From: Paenibacillus sp. YPG26
GTDB lineage: Bacteria; Bacillota; Bacilli; Paenibacillales; Paenibacillaceae
NCBI RefSeq assembly: GCF_023704175.1
Contig: NZ_CP084530.1
Coordinates: forward strand, 732,501 to 796,500
Length of the DNA stretch: 64,000 bases
Direction: 5' to 3'
Positions 1 to 7,749 of the stretch are shown one piece after another. Made by a program: the position numbers and the translations under genes. The notes under the pieces were generated by a model. That model saw only the letters and a program-made list of their open reading frames with translations, was not told where the DNA came from and made no database searches. Each line of letters starts with the position of its first letter. The stretch's first letter is position 1.

Positions 1-388
<388 letters not shown>

Positions 389-632
389 GATAACCCCACA
401 AAGTGAAGAACGGCTTCGCAGCTAATTCCGAATACTTTGCGGGGACCCCGAGAACAACGGGGAAGCTACGAAGAAGACTAACACGCATAATTCGTTTCGT
501 ATCTAGTTTTCAGGGAGCAAACTTCACTTCTGCTTCGAAGCAAGTCTTCGGGGAGAGGGAACAAGCTGCAGCATTTGGCGATGCTGATACCTGAATTTAA
601 TTTTCAGAAGCTTAGGCTTCGAGAAAATCCCG
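389..632 (+). other. 23S-5S intergenic spacer
   Basis: This 244-base spacer lies between 23S and 5S. I see no tRNA cloverleaf in it. It contains short self-complementary stretches (for example GCTTCGAAGC near 533) that probably form processing stems. The small open frame in it is not a plausible gene. Confidence 0.8.
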
Positions 633-749
633 TTTGGTGGCGATGGCGGAGGGGTTCCACGCGTACCCATCCCGAACACGACCGTTAAGCCCTCCAGCGC
701 CGATGGTACTTGGACCGCAGGGTCCTGGGAGAGTAGGACGCCGCCAAGC
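633..749 (+). rRNA. rrf: 5S ribosomal RNA
   Basis: This is a typical Bacillales 5S gene of about 117 bases. It starts TTTGGTGGCGATGGCG and ends GACGCCGCCAAGC, whose ends pair as helix I. The internal CCATCCCGAACACG loop is present. A terminator follows within a few bases. Confidence 0.96.
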
Positions 750-760
750 GATTAGAAAAA

Positions 761-788
761 AGCACTGCCTAAGGGCAGTGCTTTTTTT
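761..788 (+). terminator. rrn operon terminator
   Basis: AGCACTGCC and GGCAGTGCT form a perfect 9-bp stem followed by a run of seven T. It lies directly after 5S and closes the rRNA operon. Confidence 0.93.
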
Positions 789-792
789 GTTA

Positions 793-1020
793 CCCACAAG
801 CGAACCCACAAGCGAACCCACAAGCGAACCCACAAGCGAACCCACAAGCGAACCCACAAGCGAACCCACAAGCGAACCCACAAGCGAACCCACAAGCGAA
901 CCCACAAGCGAACCCACAAGCGAACCCACAAGCGAACCCACAAGCGAACCCACAAGCGAACCCACAAGCGAACCCACAAGCGAACCCACAAGCGAACCCA
1001 CAAGCGAACCCACAAGCGAA
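793..1020. repeat. 12-bp tandem repeat array, 19 copies
   Basis: The unit CCCACAAGCGAA is repeated head to tail 19 times without a mismatch over 228 bases, immediately after the rrn terminator, and then breaks into CCCAACG. All frames across it are open on both strands because 12 is a multiple of 3. The apparent proteins (SEPT and VGSL repeats) are artefacts of this. There are no spacers, so it is not a CRISPR array. Confidence 0.97.
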
Positions 1021-1127
1021 CCCAACGTGGTGAATATCAACAGCTGGGAGCTGCTCTTTGTTAGCAACTGAATAACTTGCTTTATTTCACGATGAGAAAT
1101 CCACATTTTATTAAGATATTAACAAAG

Positions 1128-1157
1128 AAAAACGCCAGAGTATCACTCTGACGTCTT
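1128..1157 (-). terminator. Terminator of the YeaQ/YmgE-like gene
   Basis: Read on the minus strand, ACGTCAGAGT and ACTCTGGCGT form a hairpin followed by TTTTTC, about 20 bases past the stop codon of the upstream minus-strand gene. Confidence 0.8.
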
Positions 1158-1176
1158 TCTATAGGTTGGTTATTAA

Positions 1177-1434
1177 TTAAGAGCGGCTGCGGCCAAACGA
1201 ACGAAGCAGCAAGCTCACGATAAATACTAGGACTACAGCGCCAATCAGTGCTGGAATGATGTAGAAGTCACCAATCTCTGGTCCCCAGTTACCAAGGATA
1301 AGCGAACCGAGCCAAGCGCCGATAAAACCTGCGATGATATTACCGATTACACCGCCTGGAATATCTCTGCCCATAATCAGACCTGCCAACCAACCGATGA
1401 TACCACCAATAATCAATGACCATAAGAATCCCAT
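1177..1434 (-). CDS. GlsB/YeaQ/YmgE family small membrane protein
   Basis: This 85-residue protein is built of three hydrophobic segments rich in glycine (GGIIGWLAGLIMG, then GNIIAGFIGAWLGSLILG, then a C-terminal helix ending in RSFGRSRS). That is the layout of the transglycosylase-associated/YeaQ family, which is often stress-induced; its biochemical role is not established. I chose the ATG at 1434 because AAGGAG lies 9 bases upstream. An earlier TTG at 1443 touches the Shine-Dalgarno and is unlikely. The gene is monocistronic with its own terminator. Confidence 0.85.
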   Translation of the reverse strand: MGFLWSLIIGGIIGWLAGLIMGRDIPGGVIGNIIAGFIGAWLGSLILGNWGPEIGDFYIIPALIGAVVLVFIVSLLLRSFGRSRS

Positions 1435-1480
1435 GCTTGTCAACTCCTTAATATTGATTGTTTGTTGTTGTTGATTACTA

Positions 1481-1505
1481 TTAACCGCTCAGACTCTGTT
1501 TAAAC
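1481..1505 (-). promoter_or_regulatory. Possible sigma-B-type promoter
   Basis: On the minus strand GTTTAA, 13 bases, GGTTAA resembles the sigma-B pattern GTTTAA-N12-14-GGGTAT and lies about 47 bases upstream of the YeaQ/YmgE-like start. The -10 element deviates, so this is only a suggestion in line with the stress-linked family. Confidence 0.35.
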
Positions 1506-1752
1506 ACCCTAAGTTACTTATTTACAAAATTTCTTGCCAACTTGCTTAAGGTGGATAACTAACCAGCGAACTGTTAGTAAGTCGTGTTCTGATGGTTAGA
1601 CAGAGGTGAATTGTTAATAAGTTATCAACAATGAAGGGATGCAGTCCATCATCACATGTAAGCAATGACAAATTTGAGTATGCCTCGTTAAATTAGCTGG
1701 CAAACTCAGCACTGCTTTTATTAATACCCAAGAATTCATGATTTGATGCATA
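1506..1752. other. Intergenic region, no feature recognised
   Basis: This stretch separates the YeaQ-like promoter area from the fabH terminator. It is AT-rich with no open frame bearing a ribosome binding site, and I see nothing else in it. Confidence 0.6.
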
Positions 1753-1796
1753 CAAAAAAGAAGCCAATCGCCTTTTTATTTTGGCTGGTGACTTCT
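1753..1796 (-). terminator. fabH terminator
   Basis: On the minus strand GAAGTCAC...GGCTTC forms an imperfect hairpin (with an inner GCC/GGC clamp) followed by six T. It lies about 80 bases beyond the fabH stop codon. Confidence 0.65.
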
Positions 1797-1876
1797 CTAA
1801 ATATTCCTGGAATACGTCTTATTCACTTAATACGCTATGTTAAGTTCAATCTTTATCCCCAAGGAAACGAGGCAGG

Positions 1877-2866
1877 TTAATCTTGTATGCCCCATCTTAG
1901 CAGCAAGCCTGCATAAGTAAGCCCAGCCCCGAAGCCAAATATAACTAACCGATCCCCAAACTTTAATGAACCACTGCGCTGAGCGAGCTGAAGGGAGAGC
2001 GGAATTGTGGCGCTGGATGTATTTCCATAGTACTCCGCACTTGTCAGGGCTTTCTGTACAGCAATACCGGTCTTCTCACAGATGGACTCAATCATCTTAA
2101 GATTCGCACTGTGAGGAACGAACCATTCAAGCTCATCTATACCTACAGCTGAGGTTTCAAGCAGGCGGGAGATGCCGTCAGGTACGGTACGCACCGCCCA
2201 TTTGTACACTTCGCGCCCATTTTGATAAATTTTGCCCTCCCCCTCAAGCGGCATACCGTCAAGAGTGGCAGCGAGTCCAGAGCGGTACACATGCTTCCCG
2301 CCAGAGCCTTCACTACCTAGAACCGCTCCTTCAAAGCTTGGACTATCCGGGTCATACTCAACAAGGGCTGCCCCGGCTCCATCCCCAAATAAAATGCAAG
2401 TATTACGGTCTGTATAATCCGTAACCTTGGACATGGTCTCTCCAGCAATTACGAGCACCTTCCGATGGAGACCCGCAGTAATAAGGCCATTGGCAAGGTG
2501 AAGACCGTAAGCGAATCCAGCACAGGTTGCATTAATGTCTAAAGCACCGGCCTGGGTCAAACCTAGATAATTCTGTACAAGACAGGCTACACTAGGATAC
2601 GGGTAATCAGGAGTTGTAGTAGCTACGATTACCATATCAACGTCATCCAGTGTTCCTTTATAAGAAGCCGCCAAATCCTGGACAGCACGAATACATAAAT
2701 GGGAGGTGAACTCTTCCTCCGCAGCTATTCTGCGTTCACGAATACCGGTGCGCTGTACAATCCACTCGTCATTGGTATCAACCAGCTTTTCCAAATCTTC
2801 ATTGGTTAAAATACGTTCAGGTACATAGGCGCCAATTCCAGAAATGCGTGCAGATGAGGTAATCAT
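1877..2866 (-). CDS. fabH: 3-oxoacyl-[acyl-carrier-protein] synthase III
   Basis: KAS III condenses an acyl-CoA primer with malonyl-ACP to start fatty acid synthesis; branched primers are usual in this group. The 329-residue length is typical. The Cys-His-Asn triad is visible: Cys115 in NATCAGFAYG, His in PHSANLKMIE, Asn in YYGNTSSATIP. The C-terminal GFGAGLTYAG loop is also present. The ATG has AAGGAG 8 bases upstream. A FapR-type operator lies in the promoter region, so it is expected to respond to malonyl-CoA. It stands alone here, without fabF next to it. Confidence 0.96.
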   Translation of the reverse strand: MITSSARISGIGAYVPERILTNEDLEKLVDTNDEWIVQRTGIRERRIAAEEEFTSHLCIRAVQDLAASYKGTLDDVDMVIVATTTPDYPYPSVACLVQNYLGLTQAGALDINATCAGFAYGLHLANGLITAGLHRKVLVIAGETMSKVTDYTDRNTCILFGDGAGAALVEYDPDSPSFEGAVLGSEGSGGKHVYRSGLAATLDGMPLEGEGKIYQNGREVYKWAVRTVPDGISRLLETSAVGIDELEWFVPHSANLKMIESICEKTGIAVQKALTSAEYYGNTSSATIPLSLQLAQRSGSLKFGDRLVIFGFGAGLTYAGLLLRWGIQD

Positions 2867-2895
2867 TGTATCACTCCTTGAATTAATATAAATAG

Positions 2896-2901
2896 ATTAT
2901 A
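2896..2901 (-). promoter_or_regulatory. fabH -10 element
   Basis: TATAAT on the minus strand, 30 bases upstream of the fabH start. The -35 region falls inside the FapR operator and is not a consensus match. Confidence 0.55.
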
Positions 2902-2910
2902 GCACAAGGT

Positions 2911-2929
2911 ATTAGTACCTGGTACTATA
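2911..2929. promoter_or_regulatory. FapR operator upstream of fabH
   Basis: ATTAGTACCTGGTACTATA nearly matches the Bacillus FapR box (ATTAGTACCTGRTACTAAT). It overlaps the fabH promoter, as known FapR sites do. FapR represses fatty acid synthesis genes and is released by malonyl-CoA. Confidence 0.88.
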
Positions 2930-3040
2930 TTATCGTATGGGCTGGTTGTCTAATAGCTAATTGCGCTGATTCTGCTACGTCTGCTGCTGTACCCGGCTAT
3001 CTTCGTTGTCTATACTCTCCGAGTTCTCCTAGCTCTCCCA

Positions 3041-3202
3041 GCTCATCAAGCTCTTCAAGCACTTCAAGCTCTTCAAGCTCTTCAAGCTCATCAAGCTCTT
3101 CAAGCTCTTCAAGCACTTCAAGCACTTCAAGCACTTCAAGCACTTCAAGCACTTCAAGCTCTTCAAGCTCTTCAAGCTCTCCCAGCTCTTCAAGATCTTC
3201 AA
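3041..3202. repeat. 9-bp tandem repeat array, about 18-19 units
   Basis: Units of the form GCWCWTCAA (mostly GCTCTTCAA and GCACTTCAA) run head to tail. More degenerate units such as GCTCTCCCA flank them out to about 3014 and 3228. Five identical GCACTTCAA units sit together at 3113-3157. The minus strand is open in two frames (LEELEELEVLEV, CLKCLKSLKS) only because the period is a multiple of 3. I do not regard these as genes. Confidence 0.93.
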
Positions 3203-3320
3203 GCACTTCAGCTCTCCAAGTTCTCCACGCTCTACATGTATGATCTTATTAACTTTACCTGTTCGGTGAATTCTAGTCGCTTGCACCTTAAGCGGCTCTG
3301 TTCATGGGCCAAGCTCGCAG

Positions 3321-3329
3321 TGTTATAAT
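3321..3329 (+). promoter_or_regulatory. Extended -10 promoter of topB
   Basis: TGTTATAAT is an extended -10 (TG-N-TATAAT) located 33 bases upstream of the topB start. The -35 region is poor, which an extended -10 can offset. Confidence 0.6.
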
Positions 3330-3362
3330 AAAGGATAGAAGAAAGGGGAGCAAACATCTATT

Positions 3363-5495
3363 ATGAAGACGCTGGTATTGGCTGAGAAACCATCGGTAGC
3401 TAGGGAAATTGCCCGGGTTATGGGAAGCCGTGAGAAGCATAAAAGCCATTTTGAAGGACCGAAATACGTAGTAACCTGGGCGCTGGGGCATTTAGTTGGT
3501 CTGGCTGAGCCTGAGGATTATGATCATAAATTTCAGACCTGGAATTTGGAGGATCTGCCCATCCTCCCACAGCGTATGAAGCTGAAGGTACTGCGCGAGA
3601 CGAACCACCAATTCAAAGCGGTCCAGCACTTGATGAAGCGGTCTGATATTTGTGAACTTATCGTTGCTACGGATGCCGCCCGTGAAGGCGAATTATTGGC
3701 AAGATGGATTATGGATATGGTGAAGTGGAACAAGCCATTCAAGCGGCTGTGGATCTCTTCTCAGACAGATAAGGCAATCAAAGAAGGGTTCGCTTCACTG
3801 AAGCCGGGCAGCCAATTCGACCGCTTGTATCAGTCGGCACGCTGCCGCGCAGAGGCGGACTGGATGGTTGGACTTAACGTGACGAGGGCATTGACTGTGA
3901 AGTTCAATGCTCAGCTGTCAGCAGGGCGGGTTCAGACGCCTACACTCGGGATGATTATGCAGCGTGAGAAGGACATCCTTAATTTCCGTTCAGAGACCTA
4001 TGGGCAGCTGCGCTGTGATCTGGGATCTTTTGAAGCGGTATGGAGGGCCTCAGGGGGAGACTCCCGGATCTTTGATGAGGAGAAGACGAATGGATTAAAG
4101 GCTAAGCTTGAAGGTCGAACGGGTACAATCTCAAAGTTAACGAAAAGCGAGAAGGTTGTACCGCATCCTTTAGCTTACGATCTGACTGAATTACAGCGAG
4201 ATGCTAACCGGAGATACGGCTTCTCGGCGAAGATGACCTCTAATGTGCTTCAGCGTCTGTATGAACAGCACAAATTAGTAACTTATCCGCGCACGGATTC
4301 GAGATATCTTACTTCTGATATGACGGATACGCTGAAGGAGCGTCTGGAGAGTGTGGCCATTGGGCCTTATGCGTCTATAGCACGGCCTTTGCTTCGTAAG
4401 CCGCTGCCTCTGACCAAGCGTATTGTAGACGACAGCAGGGTAACCGATCACCACGCTATAATTCCCACAGAACAGACGGTGATTCTTAATGCGCTGACTG
4501 CTGACGAGCGGAAGCTGTATGATCTGATTGTGAGAAGATTTATTAGCCTTTTCTATCCGGCCGCCCGATATGACCATGTTAATGTGGTGGTAGAAGTAGA
4601 GAATGAACATCTGCATGCCAAAGGCACAACCGTCAAGGACAGCGGATGGCACGTTGTCTATGATGGACAGGGGTTCGATGAAGCTGAATCGGATGAGAAC
4701 AGCGATGCTGATGAACCCGATAAGGTGCTGCCTGAGCTTAAGGTGGGTCAGAGGGTAGAAGTGAAGCGCTGCATCATTATGAATGGCCGCACGCTCCCTC
4801 CCAAGCGCTATACGGAGGCCGCTCTTTTGTCCCAGATGGAAAAGCACGGCTTAGGTACGCCAGCGACACGCGCTGATATTATCGAGAAGCTGGTGAACTC
4901 GGATACGATTGACCGTCAGGGCAACGCCCTCCACCCGACCGGGAAGGGGAAGCAGCTTATTGAGCTGGTCTCTTCGGATCTCAGGACTCCAGACCTTACG
5001 GCAAAATGGGAAAGTGAGCTTGAGCGGATCGCGAAGGGACAAGGTCAACCGGAACCTTTTCTCAAAGGGATCCGAGAGATGGCGGAGCGGTTGGTTCGTG
5101 AGGTTAAAGCAAGCGGTGCTTCTTATCAACCTCATAACGTATCAAGCAGCCACTGTCCGGACTGCGGTACACGCCTGCTTGAGAAGAAGAGTAAGCGTGG
5201 TCTCATGTTGGTATGTCCAAGTGAGGACTGCGGATACAAGCGTTCCGGGGAGAAGCGGCTGTCCAACCGGCGCTGTCCGCAATGCCATAAGAAGATGGAG
5301 ATGAAAGAAGGCAAGGCAGGTCTGTTCGTCCAATGTCTGTCTTGCGGAATCACAGAGACGATGAACAAGGACAGCAAGCATGTGAATAAGCGGGAGACCC
5401 AAAAGCTGGTTAAGCAGTACGCCAAACAAGAGTCTCTGGGCTCGAATCTGGGAGATCTGTTAAAAGCCGCATTGGAGCAGAAGGCAGATAAATAA
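3363..5495 (+). CDS. topB: DNA topoisomerase III
   Basis: This type IA topoisomerase, 710 residues, relaxes negatively supercoiled DNA and resolves DNA junctions. The N-terminal Toprim domain shows VLAEKPSVAREIA and DAAREGE. The catalytic tyrosine is Tyr308 in VTYPRTDSRYL. The C-terminus carries two four-cysteine zinc-ribbon modules (CPDCG...CPSEDCG and CPQCH...CLSCG, roughly residues 597-660). The ATG follows a GGGGAG site at 12 bases. It is transcribed from its own extended -10 promoter. Confidence 0.96.
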   Translation: MKTLVLAEKPSVAREIARVMGSREKHKSHFEGPKYVVTWALGHLVGLAEPEDYDHKFQTWNLEDLPILPQRMKLKVLRETNHQFKAVQHLMKRSDICELIVATDAAREGELLARWIMDMVKWNKPFKRLWISSQTDKAIKEGFASLKPGSQFDRLYQSARCRAEADWMVGLNVTRALTVKFNAQLSAGRVQTPTLGMIMQREKDILNFRSETYGQLRCDLGSFEAVWRASGGDSRIFDEEKTNGLKAKLEGRTGTISKLTKSEKVVPHPLAYDLTELQRDANRRYGFSAKMTSNVLQRLYEQHKLVTYPRTDSRYLTSDMTDTLKERLESVAIGPYASIARPLLRKPLPLTKRIVDDSRVTDHHAIIPTEQTVILNALTADERKLYDLIVRRFISLFYPAARYDHVNVVVEVENEHLHAKGTTVKDSGWHVVYDGQGFDEAESDENSDADEPDKVLPELKVGQRVEVKRCIIMNGRTLPPKRYTEAALLSQMEKHGLGTPATRADIIEKLVNSDTIDRQGNALHPTGKGKQLIELVSSDLRTPDLTAKWESELERIAKGQGQPEPFLKGIREMAERLVREVKASGASYQPHNVSSSHCPDCGTRLLEKKSKRGLMLVCPSEDCGYKRSGEKRLSNRRCPQCHKKMEMKEGKAGLFVQCLSCGITETMNKDSKHVNKRETQKLVKQYAKQESLGSNLGDLLKAALEQKADK

Positions 5496-5582
5496 TACGT
5501 TAAGCTGGTGCGGTACGTTAGTTATTCACACCTCGTATAAAATGGATTCCTCACAGGAACATTAAATGTGGAGGTGTTGAGA

Positions 5583-5714
5583 GTGCCGCATAACAAACCA
5601 CAAAAAATCAACAATCAGAAGAACAACTCAAGTATTCTTGAGGAACCCATAACAGCAAAGACCAAAAAGCAGGAAGCCCGTCCACCGAGCTTGAATGGGG
5701 TTCCGAAGCAATAG
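5583..5714 (+). CDS. Small basic protein of unknown function (43 aa)
   Basis: The GTG start at 5583 has a strong GGAGGTG Shine-Dalgarno 6 bases upstream, the main reason to call it. The product is hydrophilic, rich in Lys, Asn and Gln, and ends NGVPKQ. It has no cysteine, signal peptide or membrane segment. The composition recalls small spore proteins, but I do not recognise a family. It follows topB by 87 bases and precedes a terminator. Confidence 0.55.
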   Translation: MPHNKPQKINNQKNNSSILEEPITAKTKKQEARPPSLNGVPKQ

Positions 5715-5798
5715 CTTGTAGCATGGTGTTGTAAGATAACGGGTGCCGATTATAACACACCCGGGAGTGAACCTAGGCAACCTTAAGGAAACCTAAGC

Positions 5799-5825
5799 AA
5801 GGCCCCTGTTAAAGGGGCTTTTTGC
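5799..5825 (+). terminator. Terminator after the 43-aa gene
   Basis: GCCCCT and AGGGGC form a short GC-rich stem followed by TTTTTG. Confidence 0.75.
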
Positions 5826-5960
5826 GTTTGCGTTTGGTGGGTAAATTAGTAGTAGAGCTGCGCTGCGTATGAGGTTTGTTTTTAAATGGGGATAAGTTCT
5901 ATAATAGAAGAAGATGCAGCGGCCAGCCTGCTGCGTGTTAGATTGGAGGCTATGGGCCGC

Positions 5961-6224
5961 ATGAGATTAGTGATAGGACTGTGGTTCGTAATTATTAATT
6001 TGATAGGTTATGCAGTGATGTCTGAGGATAAGAAGAAAGCTCAGCGAAGGAAGGAACGAACACCGGAACGCACATTATTTCTGCTGGCTTTGATCGGGGG
6101 AGCTTTGGGTGTCTTGATCGCGATGTATAGAAGCCGGCATAAGACGAAGCATATCCGCTTTATAGTGGGAATTCCGGCTCTGTTGTTTCTAAACGCCATA
6201 CTATATGGGTATTTTCTTAAATAG
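5961..6224 (+). CDS. DUF1294 (YsdA-like) membrane protein
   Basis: The protein shows the family pattern: an N-terminal membrane helix (LVIGLWFVIINLIGYAVM), the DKKKA motif, RTPERTLF, the glycine-rich helix LIGGALGVLIAMY, then RHKTKH and a last hydrophobic helix. Starting at the ATG at 5961 gives 87 residues, the family's usual size, with GGAGG 11 bases upstream. The frame is also open from an ATG at 5886, which would add 25 polar residues unlike the family. Function is unknown. Confidence 0.8.
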   Translation: MRLVIGLWFVIINLIGYAVMSEDKKKAQRRKERTPERTLFLLALIGGALGVLIAMYRSRHKTKHIRFIVGIPALLFLNAILYGYFLK

Positions 6225-6329
6225 TGGTGTGGAGCTCGCCGCTTCAGTACATGCAGGTTACGGGAATATAATCAAGGTTGTTAAATTCTTATTTGGGTTA
6301 CATACACTTATAGGAGAGGTGATCTTGTT

Positions 6330-6767
6330 ATGCTGTTCAGCAAAATTCTGGTTGCATATGATGGGTCCAAGTCATCTAATAAAGCCCTGGATAAAGCGAT
6401 AGAGCTGGCAAAGCTGGATGTGAATTCGGAGCTCGTTGTGCTGCATGTATATGATTTTCCGCGTTTTTATATCGCTGAGGGATTTGCTCCTGTTCCTAAT
6501 TCAGTCAATGTAGAGTTCTATCAGCTTGCGGGGAAGACCTCAGATGAGGCGAGAAACCGACTGTCCGAGGCGGGTATTCAGAATGGCAGGGTAGAGTTGG
6601 CCCAGGGAGGCGCCGCTGAAGTGATTTTGGAGTATGCGGTCAAGGAAAGCTGTGACGCTATTGTAATTGGCAGCCGTGGTATTGGCGGGATTCGTGAATT
6701 CGTGCTGGGTAGTGTCAGTCACAATGTGGTGCAGCATGCGAAGATTCCGGTGTTGGTTGTTAAATAA
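6330..6767 (+). CDS. Universal stress protein, UspA family
   Basis: This is a 145-residue single-domain Usp. The N-terminus ILVAYDGSKSSNKALDKA and the C-terminal nucleotide-binding motif GSRGIGGIREFVLGSVS (G-2x-G-9x-G-S) mark the ATP-binding class. It is cytosolic and probably stress-related. The ATG follows GAGGTGATC by a suitable distance. It is a single gene with its own terminator. Confidence 0.9.
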   Translation: MLFSKILVAYDGSKSSNKALDKAIELAKLDVNSELVVLHVYDFPRFYIAEGFAPVPNSVNVEFYQLAGKTSDEARNRLSEAGIQNGRVELAQGGAAEVILEYAVKESCDAIVIGSRGIGGIREFVLGSVSHNVVQHAKIPVLVVK

Positions 6768-6775
6768 TTAAGGTG

Positions 6776-6806
6776 GGGAATGCTGGAATAGCATTCCCTT
6801 TTTTTA
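6776..6806 (+). terminator. Terminator of the UspA gene
   Basis: GGGAATGCT and AGCATTCCC form a 9-bp stem with a GGAAT loop, followed by seven T. Confidence 0.93.
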
Positions 6807-6849
6807 TATGCAGAGACAGGAAGCCACTCAAGAATACGTGATCATCACG

Positions 6850-6896
6850 AAAAAGACGAACGTTCGTATTTTGGGGGTTTTAAATGTTCGTGTTTA
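6850..6896. promoter_or_regulatory. Paired PurR boxes of the pur operon
   Basis: AAAAAGACGAACGTT on the plus strand (CGAA core at 6857) faces TAAACACGAACATTT on the minus strand (core at 6887-6890). Two convergent CGAA-core boxes just upstream of the -35 element are the arrangement bound by the Bacillus PurR repressor, which PRPP releases. Confidence 0.82.
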
Positions 6897-6898
6897 GG

Positions 6899-6928
6899 TT
6901 GACAGTCCCATGTCAGGGTTGTTACACT
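6899..6928 (+). promoter_or_regulatory. Main pur operon promoter
   Basis: TTGACA (6899-6904) and TACACT (6923-6928), 18 bases apart, directly after the PurR boxes and about 35 bases before the riboswitch. It is the only strong sigma-A promoter seen before purE. Confidence 0.8.
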
Positions 6929-6962
6929 AGGAGAGAAGAAGACGCTTGTAGCGTCATAGAAT

Positions 6963-7037
6963 GCTCTCGTATATCGCCGGGAATAGGGCCCGGAAGTCTC
7001 TACCTGAGAACCTTAAATTTTCGGACTACGAGGGAAC
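6963..7037 (+). ncRNA. Purine riboswitch aptamer, guanine type
   Basis: The sequence follows the purine aptamer consensus: P1 strand CTCGTATA, the GGGAATAGGGCCC hairpin, the junction AGTCTCTACC, the second hairpin with CCTTAAATTT, then GACTACGAG closing P1. The discriminating base in GACTACG is C (C74 in the standard numbering), which specifies guanine/hypoxanthine, whereas U specifies adenine. Its place between promoter and purE fits transcription-attenuation control of IMP synthesis. Confidence 0.93.
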
Positions 7038-7047
7038 GTAATGGGGA

Positions 7048-7082
7048 AAGGTCAATTGAACAAAAAGACCTTCTTTTGTTTT
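7048..7082 (+). terminator. Candidate riboswitch terminator 1
   Basis: AAGGTC and GACCTT form a short stem with a long A-rich loop, followed by CTTTTGTTTT. It lies 10 bases after the aptamer and could be part of the expression platform, but it is weaker than the hairpin at 7143. Confidence 0.4.
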
Positions 7083-7142
7083 GTGGAGATTCGTTTGTGT
7101 ATCCCGCATTACGGAAGTCCCTCCTGTCACGTAACCTCGGCG

Positions 7143-7194
7143 GTCCGGTATCCTGAGAAAATACTTGTATTTTCGCGGATAACCGGATTTTTAC
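7143..7194 (+). terminator. Riboswitch attenuator terminator upstream of purE
   Basis: TCCGGT-ATCC pairs with GGATAACCGGA (one bulge), an inner GAAAATAC/GTATTTTC arm extends the stem, and five T follow. This is the strongest hairpin in the leader and the probable guanine-dependent attenuator. Confidence 0.75.
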
Positions 7195-7251
7195 TTAATT
7201 ATAGATTAAAGCTAATTATTCTAAATACCATTGAAGAAAGCGGGTTGGAAC

Positions 7252-7749
7252 ATGACAGCGCAGGTGTCGGTAATTATGGGCAGTAAGTCAGACTGGGAGA
7301 CCATGTCCCATGCATGTGAAGTGTTGGACGAGCTAGGAGTTCCTTATGAAAAGAAAGTGATATCCGCTCATCGGACGCCGGATCTGATGTTTGAATTCGC
7401 AGAAAGCGCCGCTTCCCGAGGTGTGAAAGTCATCATTGCTGGAGCTGGCGGAGCGGCGCATCTGCCGGGTATGGTAGCTGCGAAGACGATCCTGCCGGTC
7501 ATTGGCGTTCCCGTCAAGTCAGCTGCTCTGAATGGAATCGACTCGCTGCTGTCCATCGTGCAGATGCCTGGTGGAATTCCAGTCGCTACAGTAGCTATTG
7601 GCAAAGCCGGAGCAACGAATGCGGGCCTTCTTGCTGCGCAGATACTTGGAGCATTCGATCCACAGATAGCCAGCCGGGTGCAGGAACGAAGAGACCGCAT
7701 CCGCGAAGAAGTGCTGGAGAGCAGTGATCATTTGGGAGAGAACGAATAA
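7252..7749 (+). CDS. purE: N5-carboxyaminoimidazole ribonucleotide mutase
   Basis: Class I PurE (165 aa) interconverts N5-CAIR and CAIR in IMP synthesis, acting on the PurK product. Diagnostic motifs are [12 protein letters not shown], the catalytic SAHRTPD loop and [12 protein letters not shown] chose the ATG at 7252 because it gives the usual N-terminus; a TTG seven codons earlier is open but has no ribosome site. The stop codon shares its last base with the purK ATG, so the two are translationally coupled. Confidence 0.96.
   Translation: MTAQVSVIMGSKSDWETMSHACEVLDELGVPYEKKVISAHRTPDLMFEFAESAASRGVKVIIAGAGGAAHLPGMVAAKTILPVIGVPVKSAALNGIDSLLSIVQMPGGIPVATVAIGKAGATNAGLLAAQILGAFDPQIASRVQERRDRIREEVLESSDHLGENE

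Noticed and set aside
389..632. tRNA gene in the 23S-5S spacer
   Set aside because: No cloverleaf or T-loop GTTCGA sequence could be found.
793..1020. CRISPR array
   Set aside because: Units are contiguous 12-mers with no spacers, and no cas genes are in the window.
612..1106. Long open frames on both strands over the 12-bp array
   Set aside because: A 12-bp repeat without stops is open in every frame it allows. The predicted proteins are pure unit repeats running into rRNA, with no ribosome site.
2997..3286. Minus-strand coiled-coil proteins encoded by the 9-bp array
   Set aside because: Open only because the period is a multiple of 3. Start context is weak, composition is pure repeat and the edges degrade gradually.
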